A DNA stretch of 13,115 nt from Thermomicrobiales bacterium (GTDB taxonomy: Bacteria; Chloroflexota; Limnocylindria; Limnocylindrales; CSP1-4): positions 1-13,115 of the forward strand of contig SPCO01000018.1 in NCBI GenBank assembly GCA_004525275.1, in the 5' to 3' direction. Both the position numbers and the translations under genes were made by a program. The notes beneath the pieces were generated by a model. The model was not told the DNA's origin. It ran no database searches and saw nothing but the letters and a program-made list of their open reading frames with translations. Positions 7,667 through 13,115 of the stretch are shown piece by piece (positions within the stretch are counted from its first letter, which is position 1; each line of letters starts with the position of its first letter).

Positions 7667-8523
7667 GGCTGGGCCAACCGGTCGATCGCGATAGCGACGG
7701 CCCGACGACCGAGGACGCGGAGCATGGCCAGACGATACTCGGGGCTCGCCCGCATCGACCCCTGGGATGGCGTCGCCGAACTGAAGATGGTCTCGAGTAG
7801 CGCCGCCTTGGCCCCATCCGTGGCGCCCGGATCTGCCAGGACACCGGTCGTCTCCTCGACGAGGATCGGTCTTGGCCCGACGCTTCCGAAGGCCAGCCGG
7901 GTGATCCCGCGATCATCGACCAGGCAGGACATCGTCACCGACGCGAGGTCATGACCGCGCCGGCGAGTGCGCCGAAGGTGGACGGATCCGGTCCGATGGC
8001 CCGGGATCGGCAGTTCGATGGAGAGGGCCAGGTCCTCGGGCCGAAGGGCCGTCTCCCCGGATCGGATGAAGAAGTCCCGGATCGGGATGCGTCGGGTCCC
8101 GCCCGGGCCCGCGACGATCACGACCGCTTCGTAGATGAGCAGCGGCGTGGCCGTATCCGCGGCGGGCGACGCGTTGCAGATGTTGCCACCCAGGCTGGCC
8201 CGGTTGCGGATCTGCACCGAGCCCACGACCGCGGCGGCCTCAGCCAGCGCGAGAAACCGCTGTCGCACGAGCGCGTGTGCGGCGATGTCGGTCATGGCCG
8301 TGGTCGCACCGATCGTCAGCAGATCCGTCGTCGTCTCGATCCCCGGCCGGAGTTCGGGGATCCGCTTGAGATCCACCACGATCCTCGGCCGAGCTGTCCC
8401 ATCCCGCAGGCGGATGATCAGGTCGGTGCCGCCGACCAGGGGGCGGGCGTCACGACCGTTCGCGGCAAGGAGCGCCAGGGCATCGGCCAGCGTCTCCGGC
8501 CGTTCGTAGCTGAATGCCCGCAT
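7663..8523 (-). CDS. FAD-binding (medium) subunit of the molybdenum hydroxylase
   Basis: The 286-aa protein begins MRAFSYERPETLADALALL, the standard opening of CoxM-like FAD subunits. It contains the PLVGGTDL flavin motif at 28-35, TIGATTAMTDIA at 70-81 and IRNRASLGGNICNASPAADT at 105-124, then the CO-dehydrogenase flavoprotein C-terminal domain. It passes electrons from the 2Fe-2S subunit to an acceptor such as NAD or a quinone. The frame stays open upstream to 8751, but that extension is Arg-rich, unlike the family and inside the transaldolase gene. ATG 8523 is preferred: it has GAGGG about 11 nt upstream and lies 14 nt after the transaldolase stop. The stop overlaps the small-subunit start. 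Confidence 0.92.
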   Translation of the reverse strand: MRAFSYERPETLADALALLAANGRDARPLVGGTDLIIRLRDGTARPRIVVDLKRIPELRPGIETTTDLLTIGATTAMTDIAAHALVRQRFLALAEAAAVVGSVQIRNRASLGGNICNASPAADTATPLLIYEAVVIVAGPGGTRRIPIRDFFIRSGETALRPEDLALSIELPIPGHRTGSVHLRRTRRRGHDLASVTMSCLVDDRGITRLAFGSVGPRPILVEETTGVLADPGATDGAKAALLETIFSSATPSQGSMRASPEYRLAMLRVLGRRAVAIAIDRLAQP

Positions 8524-8537
8524 CGTCGCCGAGACCC

Positions 8538-9644
8538 TCAGCCGGGTCTGAGATCGGGGTCGGGCAGGACCACGTCGCGGATCGCTCCGACAAGATCGTG
8601 ATACGACTTGATGAACCCGCGCAGGGTCCTGACCGTCGGCCCGAACCCATCGAAACCTTCGCCTACGAGCCCATCGGGCTCGTAGGCTTTGCCAAAGTCG
8701 GGGATCCGCCTCAGGAGCTCGTCGGTCGCGCCGGGTGCGACAGGCTCCCAAATCCGCGCAACGGGCGCCAACCCGCTGCCGTTGAACCGGACCTGCCAGG
8801 CATGCGGAATGGTCAACACGACGTCGCCCCCGATGAGCTCCGTCCAGTGGAGCTGGTGTCGATACGCCGCGGCCAGCAGCCGCGTCCGATATCGACGCTC
8901 CTGAACGATGCCGTACGCGCGCTTGAAGACGGCGATGCCTGCCCAGTTCAAGGCGTCCGGGTGGATCGCGATGTCATCACGCTCGACGAGAACCCGCATC
9001 CAATCGTCGAGGCGCCCGATCATGATCGTGCAAACCGGCGTCATCCGGCCGGCGTCGCCGCCTCGGGCCGAGAAGGCGTCCAGGCCGCGCTCCACGGCTT
9101 CGGCCACGGCGATCGCCTGGGCGACCGTGAAGCAGACCGTCGCATTGACATTGATCCCGGACGCCGTCGCGAGCTCGATCGCCTCGATGCCCGCCTGGGT
9201 CGCCGGAAACTTGACCTGGATGTTGGCGCCGAGGCCCGCGAAGCGGAGGCCCTGTTCGAGCATCCGCTCCGCGTTCGGGAAATTCACCGCGTTCGTCTGT
9301 ACGGACAGTCGCCCGGCGAGCCCGCCCGCCTCACGGAACACGGGCTCAAGGACCTCCGCTCCCCTGACCGCCATCTCCTCGACGACCGCCCAGGTGATGT
9401 CCGTTTCCGTCCAGGTCGGGTTCGCCTGGGCGATATCGTGCACGCGCGGGACCCAATACCCGTGCTCCTTGCGCAGGACTTCGAGGACGATGCTCGGGTT
9501 GGAGGTGGCTCCACTCGCGCCCCGGGCCAGCGCGTACTCCAGCTCTGCCGTGGAGCACGAATCGTTCCAGTACGCCGTTGGGGTCTCGCGGACCATCCGG
9601 AGCAACGGGCTGTCGATCAGGGCCGCGGCGGATGGTGCGGTCAC
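8538..9644 (-). CDS. Transaldolase-family protein
   Basis: The 368-aa protein carries the transaldolase signatures GATSNPSI at 45-52, NIQVKFPAT with the Schiff-base Lys145, and GINVNATVCFTVAQA. It should form a Schiff base with a ketose, or with a related carbonyl compound, and transfer or cleave a three-carbon unit. It is longer than E. coli TalB (about 317 aa) but within the range of the longer bacterial subfamily. The frame opens at ATG 9695, but that codon sits in the operator-like palindrome. GTG 9644 has an excellent GGAGGAGG at 9651-9658 with 6-nt spacing and is chosen. It is the first gene of the minus-strand operon ahead of the molybdenum hydroxylase. Whether it acts in the pentose phosphate pathway or as an aldolase for a pathway intermediate is open; the operon position favours the latter (inference). 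Confidence 0.88.
   Translation of the reverse strand: MTAPSAAALIDSPLLRMVRETPTAYWNDSCSTAELEYALARGASGATSNPSIVLEVLRKEHGYWVPRVHDIAQANPTWTETDITWAVVEEMAVRGAEVLEPVFREAGGLAGRLSVQTNAVNFPNAERMLEQGLRFAGLGANIQVKFPATQAGIEAIELATASGINVNATVCFTVAQAIAVAEAVERGLDAFSARGGDAGRMTPVCTIMIGRLDDWMRVLVERDDIAIHPDALNWAGIAVFKRAYGIVQERRYRTRLLAAAYRHQLHWTELIGGDVVLTIPHAWQVRFNGSGLAPVARIWEPVAPGATDELLRRIPDFGKAYEPDGLVGEGFDGFGPTVRTLRGFIKSYHDLVGAIRDVVLPDPDLRPG
8661..8687. repeat. Perfect 12-bp inverted repeat with 3-nt loop inside the transaldolase gene
   Basis: The left arm GCCTACGAGCCC (8661-8672) pairs with GGGCTCGTAGGC (8676-8687) around the loop ATC. On the mRNA strand it would form a very stable hairpin about 120 nt before the stop codon. 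No T-run follows on the coding strand, so it is not a standard intrinsic terminator. Confidence 0.8.
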
Positions 9645-9650
9645 CAAGTT

Positions 9651-9658
9651 CCTCCTCC
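9651..9658 (-). promoter_or_regulatory. Ribosome binding site that sets the transaldolase start
   Basis: On the minus strand this reads GGAGGAGG and is followed after 6 nt by GTG (9644-9642). It is a near-ideal Shine-Dalgarno sequence, so the GTG is preferred over the in-frame ATG at 9695. Confidence 0.85.
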
Positions 9659-9693
9659 AGCGCGGCGTGTCGCGAGCGCCGGACTCCTGTAGC

Positions 9694-9711
9694 ATAATCG
9701 ATTATCGATGA
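9694..9711. promoter_or_regulatory. Operator-like palindrome (site A) in the divergent promoter region
   Basis: ATCGAT-T-ATCGAT (9697-9709) is a perfect 13-bp palindrome. It overlaps a second perfect palindrome, ATAATCGATTAT (9694-9705). The extended core ATCGATTATCGATGA is, on the minus strand, identical over 15 bases to the site at 12564-12578. It lies between the divergent transaldolase and ABM-fold genes. It also contains -10-like hexamers such as CATAAT (9693-9698) on the plus strand and GATAAT on the minus strand, although no good -35 is visible for either. A site for the FCD-type GntR protein encoded nearby is inferred. Confidence 0.65.
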
Positions 9712-9726
9712 CCCTTGGAGCGTCCG

Positions 9727-10029
9727 ATGACCTACGTGGTTTGTGCGACATGGACCGTGAAGCCCGGCGAGGAAGCGGCCGTGATCGAACTGCTGAGCCA
9801 GATCAGTCTGGCGTCCGAGGCTGAACCCGGTTGTCTCATGTTCCGGGTCCATCGGTCGCTGGACGATCCGGCCACGTTCTTCCTGTACGAACAGTATGCG
9901 TCCGAGTCGGCCTTCCAGGCGCACGCCGCATCCGATCATGTTCGACGGCTCGTGCTCGAAGACGCGGTCCATCGACTCGAGTCCCGGCGGCGCGAACCGT
10001 TCGAGATCATCGACCGATCGGTCCACTGA
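9727..10029 (+). CDS. Antibiotic biosynthesis monooxygenase (ABM/YgiN-like) domain protein
   Basis: This is a 100-aa single-domain protein of the dimeric alpha+beta ABM fold. It begins with MTYVVCATWTVKPGEEAAVIELL and has the family patterns EPGCLMFRVHRS and FFLYEQYASESAFQAHAASDHV. Family members include quinone-forming monooxygenases, haem-degrading enzymes and isomerases, and many lack a known reaction. A role with a phenolic or quinone-like intermediate would suit this cluster but is inference. ATG 9727 has GGAG at 9717-9720 with 6-nt spacing and is preferred over the in-frame TTG at 9715. It is the first gene of the right-hand plus-strand block, just downstream of the operator-like palindrome. 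Its stop lies 17 nt before the chosen start of the phosphohistidine-domain gene. Confidence 0.85.
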   Translation: MTYVVCATWTVKPGEEAAVIELLSQISLASEAEPGCLMFRVHRSLDDPATFFLYEQYASESAFQAHAASDHVRRLVLEDAVHRLESRRREPFEIIDRSVH

Positions 10030-10031
10030 TG

Positions 10032-10039
10032 GGAGGAGG
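10032..10039 (+). promoter_or_regulatory. Ribosome binding site that sets the start of the phosphohistidine-domain gene
   Basis: GGAGGAGG is followed after 7 nt by GTG at 10047. An alternative ATG at 10029 overlaps the preceding stop (TGATG) but would place this sequence inside the coding region and has only a weak site of its own. The GTG is therefore preferred. Confidence 0.75.
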
Positions 10040-10046
10040 CGATCGC

Positions 10047-11831
10047 GTGCCCGCACCTGACGAGATCCTCGGCCGGTTTCTTGGAGACGATTCGTTCCCG
10101 GTGTCCTGGGCTTCAGAACTCGAACAGGACTTCTTCTGGGTCTACGACGACCTGCATTGCCCGCATCCGGTCAGCCCGATGTTCTTCGATATCGGCGGCT
10201 GGTGGCTGAGCTGCGACCACATGTTCCGGCGGTTCGGGACGCCATTTGCGGTCGACTGGCTGGCCAAGAACGTCAACGGGTACGTCTACACGACGCCGAT
10301 CCCCGCCGATCCGACGATGCGGATCGACGCCACCGAATACAGCGCCCGGTACGGGGCACGGGTCCCCCGCGACGCGTACTACGCCTCGAAGATGGGTGCC
10401 TATCTCGACACGGTCCTGCCGGTCTATGGCGAGCAATTCGCGGACTGGTGGCGGGATCGGCTGCGGCCCGAGATGGAGCGCAACTTCGCGTATCTCGAGG
10501 CTCGCCTCGACGAAGCCGACCGGATCAGCCTGGCCGAGCTGGCCTGCTTGCTCGAGGACGCCATCGACATCCACGATCGGCACTGGAAGATCCACTGGAT
10601 GCTCAACTTCGCGCAGCTGTCCGCGACGCTGGACCTGCGGGCCGTGATGGAGAAGACTCGCGGCAGCGTGGACGAGACCCTGCTCGGCCGTCTCCAGAAC
10701 TCGGCGTCGGATCGGAACTGGGACTCCATCGAGGCCCTGTGGCAGATGAAGAATGAGGTCCGGGACGACGAGGTGCTCCGCGAAGCCTTCGCCCCGGACG
10801 ACGCGGCCGACATCGTCCAGGCGCTACGAGCCACGTCGCGCGGCCAGCGGTTCATCGCTGAACGGATCGAGCCGTATCAGCGCGAATTCGGATGGCATGC
10901 CGTCTGGAGCCACGAGTTCATCTTCCCGACGGTGCGCGAACAGATGCAGCCCGTCGTCGAGCTCGTTCGCGGCTATCTCGACACCGACTACGACTACCCA
11001 TCAGCGATGGCCGCGATGCGTCTCGACATCGAGGCCGCGGCGACCGAGATCCTGGCCGGACTGACCGGCGAAGCGCTCGAGGAGATGCGCGCCGCGAATG
11101 CGGTCAATCTGCGGATGGCGCCGCTGACACCCGATCATCATTTCTACATCGACCAGGGTGCCAACGCCCACATGCGCCTGGTCCTGATCGCGATCGGACA
11201 GAAACTCGTGGACGGAGAGCGCCTCGACCAGCCGGACGACGTCATGTTCCTCCGCTACAACGAGCTTCGTGTCCTGATCGGCGATCCGGCAGCGATCGAT
11301 GCCCGGCGGATCGTGGCCGAAAACCGCGTGGCGCGGGCGACTGCCGAGCAGCTCCGCCCCCGAGACTGGATCGGCACGGCAACGCCATCTCAACTCGCGT
11401 TCCCGTATCTCGTCAACTGGGGCTATCCAGATCGCTTCCACCAGATGCAGTCAGCCGACGAACGGACGGTCACCGGTCTCGGGGCTTCGCCGGGCATCGT
11501 CGAGGGCATCGCCCGGGTCGTCCGAACGGTTGAAGAGTTCGACGAGGTTCGTGACGGCGACATCCTGGTCTGTCAGATGACCAATCCAGCCTGGGTCGTC
11601 CTGTTCACGAAGATCGCAGGCCTGGTTACCGACACCGGTGGGACGACCTCTCACCCGGCCGTGCTGGCCCGCGAGTTCGGGATCCCGGCGGTCATCGGCA
11701 CCTCGGTCGCCACCCACCGGATCGTGACCGGGGACCGGCTCAAGGTCGATGGCTCGACGGGTCTGGTGGAGATCACCCGGGCCGAGTCGAACGAACCGAC
11801 CGACCGACCGGCGAGCCCGATCGGGGTCTGA
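10047..11831 (+). CDS. PEP-utilising (phosphohistidine) domain protein with large substrate-like N-terminal region, no ATP-grasp
   Basis: The protein has 594 aa from GTG 10047 (600 from ATG 10029). Residues from about 475 to 585 form the swivelling phosphohistidine domain of the PEP-synthase/PPDK superfamily: GASPGIVEG, then DTGGTTSHPAVLAREFGIPAVIG, with the phosphorylatable His536. The first 470 residues are rich in Trp, His, Tyr and acidic residues, are probably largely helical, and contain no ATP-grasp motif. This layout resembles phenylphosphate synthase PpsA, CreI, and the rifampicin-binding plus histidine part of rifampicin phosphotransferase. In those systems ATP-grasp charges the histidine, which then phosphorylates a hydroxyl on the substrate. 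By analogy this would be the substrate-specific half of a split phosphotransferase, needing an ATP-grasp partner. The 719-aa PPDK-like protein of this cluster is the obvious candidate (inference). The substrate is unknown. Confidence 0.85.
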   Translation: MPAPDEILGRFLGDDSFPVSWASELEQDFFWVYDDLHCPHPVSPMFFDIGGWWLSCDHMFRRFGTPFAVDWLAKNVNGYVYTTPIPADPTMRIDATEYSARYGARVPRDAYYASKMGAYLDTVLPVYGEQFADWWRDRLRPEMERNFAYLEARLDEADRISLAELACLLEDAIDIHDRHWKIHWMLNFAQLSATLDLRAVMEKTRGSVDETLLGRLQNSASDRNWDSIEALWQMKNEVRDDEVLREAFAPDDAADIVQALRATSRGQRFIAERIEPYQREFGWHAVWSHEFIFPTVREQMQPVVELVRGYLDTDYDYPSAMAAMRLDIEAAATEILAGLTGEALEEMRAANAVNLRMAPLTPDHHFYIDQGANAHMRLVLIAIGQKLVDGERLDQPDDVMFLRYNELRVLIGDPAAIDARRIVAENRVARATAEQLRPRDWIGTATPSQLAFPYLVNWGYPDRFHQMQSADERTVTGLGASPGIVEGIARVVRTVEEFDEVRDGDILVCQMTNPAWVVLFTKIAGLVTDTGGTTSHPAVLAREFGIPAVIGTSVATHRIVTGDRLKVDGSTGLVEITRAESNEPTDRPASPIGV

Positions 11832-11832
11832 C

Positions 11833-12573
11833 GTGGCACCCTCGACACCCGCTCGAACGCTCTCGCGCAGCCCCCTTGCGGACCAGGTCAAGGACCGGCT
11901 GCTGGAGCGGATCCTGAGCGGCGAATACCCCCCTGATTCGCGGATCGTCGAGACCCAGATCGCCCGCGAACTCGACACGAGCCAGGCGCCGGTCCGGGAG
12001 GCGTTGCGCGCCCTCGCGGCGCTGGGCGTGGTCGAGATCACCCCATTCAAGGGCGCCCGGGTGCGCCGGCCAGCTCGACGCGAGATCCTGGAGGCCTACG
12101 CCGTCCGCTCGGCACTCGAGTCGCTCGGTGCCCGTCTCGCGGTGCCCCGCCTCACCGACGCCGATCTGGATGAACTCGGCGGCTACTGCGAGGCGATGCA
12201 GACCGCAGCGCGTGCCGGCGATGCCCACCTGGTGGCCGAGTGGGATGCCCGGTTCCACGGCCGGATCCTCGAGATCGCCGACAACCAGACCCTGCACACG
12301 GTCTGGGGTTCGCTTGAACCGTTCTTGCGGACGTACATCACCCTCGTCGTGCCCGGCGCAGACCCACAGTGGTCGGCCGATCTCCATCTCCCGATCCTCG
12401 CCGCGCTTCAGGAGCGCGGGACCGAGGATGCCGTGTCGGCCCTGGAGCAACATTTCGCCGAAGCGAGCACCAACCTTGCCAGCCGGTGGCCCGACGAGAC
12501 GGCCCCAGGCCTCGATCGGCCGGCGCTCGGCGATTCGTTGACCGGCGTCGGCACCGGGCCGTATCATCGATAA
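11833..12573 (+). CDS. GntR-family transcriptional regulator, FCD subfamily
   Basis: The 246-aa protein has an N-terminal winged helix-turn-helix at about 15-80 (LADQVKDRLLERILSGEY, then ETQIARELDTSQAPVREALR, then a GARVRRP wing). The C-terminal FCD ligand-binding domain has a putative metal site made of Asp138, His142, His185 and His207. FCD regulators usually respond to small carboxylic or sugar acids and often repress neighbouring catabolic genes until the pathway substrate or an intermediate binds. The GTG at 11833 starts 1 nt after the preceding stop and gives the normal family N-terminus; the ribosome binding site is weak. An open frame further upstream to 11749 overlaps the previous gene and adds a non-conserved Arg-rich stretch. 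The stop codon TAA lies inside a 19-bp palindrome that is probably its own operator (inference). Confidence 0.92.
   Translation: MAPSTPARTLSRSPLADQVKDRLLERILSGEYPPDSRIVETQIARELDTSQAPVREALRALAALGVVEITPFKGARVRRPARREILEAYAVRSALESLGARLAVPRLTDADLDELGGYCEAMQTAARAGDAHLVAEWDARFHGRILEIADNQTLHTVWGSLEPFLRTYITLVVPGADPQWSADLHLPILAALQERGTEDAVSALEQHFAEASTNLASRWPDETAPGLDRPALGDSLTGVGTGPYHR
12538..12567 (+). promoter_or_regulatory. Sigma70-like promoter for the SDR gene
   Basis: TTGACC (12538-12543) and TATCAT (12562-12567) each match the sigma70 consensus at five of six positions and are 18 nt apart. Transcription would start around 12573-12576, a few bases before the ATG codons at 12577 and 12580, giving an almost leaderless mRNA. 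No Shine-Dalgarno sequence precedes the SDR gene, which agrees with this. Confidence 0.5.
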
Positions 12574-12581
12574 TCGATGAT
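12563..12581. promoter_or_regulatory. Operator-like 19-bp palindrome (site B)
   Basis: ATCATCGATAATCGATGAT is a perfect palindrome with 9-bp arms around a central A. It spans the last codons and stop of the GntR gene and the start codon of the SDR gene, and it overlaps the proposed -10 box. Fifteen of its bases (12564-12578) recur, inverted, at site A near 9697-9711. Binding here would block SDR transcription, as expected for an operator of the adjacent regulator (inference). Confidence 0.7.
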
Positions 12582-13115
12582 GACGAACCAGCTCTCCATC
12601 TTCGAGCTCGACGGTCAGGTCGCGTTGGTCGTCGGTGGCGGCGGGGCCATCGGGTCCGCCCTTGCTTTGGCCCTCGCCGGTGCCGGCGCGAGCGTGGCGG
12701 TCGCGGGTCGGACCGCAGCGGCGCTCGAGGCGGCCGTTGCCCGGATCGAGGAGAGCGGCGCAGCCGGCTTTTCCGTCGTCGCTGACGCGAGTGATCGGGA
12801 CGCCAGCGCGCAGATGGTCGCCCAGACGGTCGAGCGGTTCGGGCGGCTGGACATCATCGTCAATGCGGTCGGCGGTGGCGCGGGCAAGGTCCTGTTCGCA
12901 GCCGAGGAGTACCCGACCGACGCGTGGGACTGGATCTACGACCTCAACGTGCGCAGCACGCTGTATCCGACCCAGGCCGCCGTACGGGCGATGATCGCCG
13001 GCGGGCGTGGCGGAAGGGTCCTGAACATCTCATCGGTCCGGGGTCAACTCGGGATCGACGCCGGCTACTCCGCGTACGTCGCCGCAAAAGGAGCGATCAG
13101 CTCACTGACCCGTCA
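12580..13115 (+). CDS. SDR-family NAD(P)-dependent dehydrogenase, 5' part
   Basis: The frame runs off the right edge; 178 complete codons are visible of an expected 250 or so. The Rossmann glycine motif is GGGGAIG at 19-25, a variant of TGxxxGIG. Asn95 of the NAG-like motif (NAVGGG) is present, as are NISS with Ser151/Ser152 and the catalytic Y166-V-A-A-K170. It is therefore a classical SDR with an intact active site, probably oxidising or reducing an alcohol or ketone intermediate of the pathway. Two ATGs, 12577 and 12580, are in frame. The second is listed because it gives MTNQLSIFELDGQVALV, a usual family start; the first would add one Met. No ribosome binding site is visible, and the start lies inside the operator-like palindrome, so it may be leaderless. 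Confidence 0.88.
   Translation, partial: MTNQLSIFELDGQVALVVGGGGAIGSALALALAGAGASVAVAGRTAAALEAAVARIEESGAAGFSVVADASDRDASAQMVAQTVERFGRLDIIVNAVGGGAGKVLFAAEEYPTDAWDWIYDLNVRSTLYPTQAAVRAMIAGGRGGRVLNISSVRGQLGIDAGYSAYVAAKGAISSLTR

Noticed and set aside
4938..8523. Form I aerobic CO dehydrogenase (coxMSL)
   Set aside because: The large subunit lacks the AYRCSFR active-site loop, so only the general xanthine dehydrogenase family is claimed.
8524..8751. Upstream extension of the FAD subunit to 8751
   Set aside because: The extension is Arg-rich, absent from the family and overlaps the transaldolase gene. ATG 8523 gives the canonical N-terminus.
8514..9692. 392-codon open frame on the plus strand opposite the transaldolase gene
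   Set aside because: The minus-strand frame carries the transaldolase signatures and a good ribosome binding site. The plus frame is compositional shadow.
9645..9695. Transaldolase start at ATG 9695
   Set aside because: The ATG lies in the palindrome and has a poor ribosome binding site, while GTG 9644 has GGAGGAGG at ideal spacing.

Overview
The window is a tightly packed, high-GC bacterial catabolic gene cluster with no RNA genes, insertion sequences or CRISPR arrays. GTG starts, GGAGG-type ribosome binding sites and many 4-nt ATGA/GTGA overlaps suggest a GC-rich soil or aquatic lineage. Actinomycetota or Chloroflexota would fit, but the sequence alone does not decide this. Every gap between genes is shorter than 100 nt.

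There are three transcription blocks. Block 1 (1-2775, + strand) holds the end of a phosphotriesterase-family metallohydrolase, a short cobalamin-independent methionine synthase (MetE)-like protein and a Gfo/Idh/MocA oxidoreductase. Block 2 (9644 down to 2782, - strand) reads transaldolase-family protein, then the FAD, 2Fe-2S and molybdopterin subunits of a xanthine-dehydrogenase-family hydroxylase, then a shortened pyruvate phosphate dikinase (PPDK)-like protein. The last four of these genes are joined by 4-nt overlaps. Blocks 1 and 2 converge with only 6 nt between stop codons. Block 3 (9727 to the right edge, + strand) is divergent from block 2 and encodes a small antibiotic-biosynthesis-monooxygenase (ABM)-fold protein, a protein with a C-terminal phosphohistidine (PEP-utilising mobile) domain but no ATP-grasp, a GntR/FCD regulator and an SDR dehydrogenase cut by the window edge.

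The most interesting feature is a pair of incomplete dikinases. The 719-aa protein has PPDK-type ATP-grasp and phosphohistidine domains, but the C-terminal PEP/pyruvate barrel is replaced by an unrecognised domain. The 594-aa protein has a large unrecognised N-terminal region fused to a phosphohistidine domain. This recalls the split phosphotransferases that phosphorylate phenolic compounds (phenylphosphate synthase PpsA/PpsB, CreH/CreI for p-cresol). I infer that the cluster activates an unknown organic substrate by phosphorylation and also hydroxylates or oxidises it with a molybdenum enzyme.

A shared palindrome (core ATCGATAATCGAT) lies in the divergent promoter region between blocks 2 and 3. 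It lies again at the junction of the GntR and SDR genes, where it covers the end of one and the start of the other. The obvious inference is that this is the operator of the FCD regulator encoded beside it.
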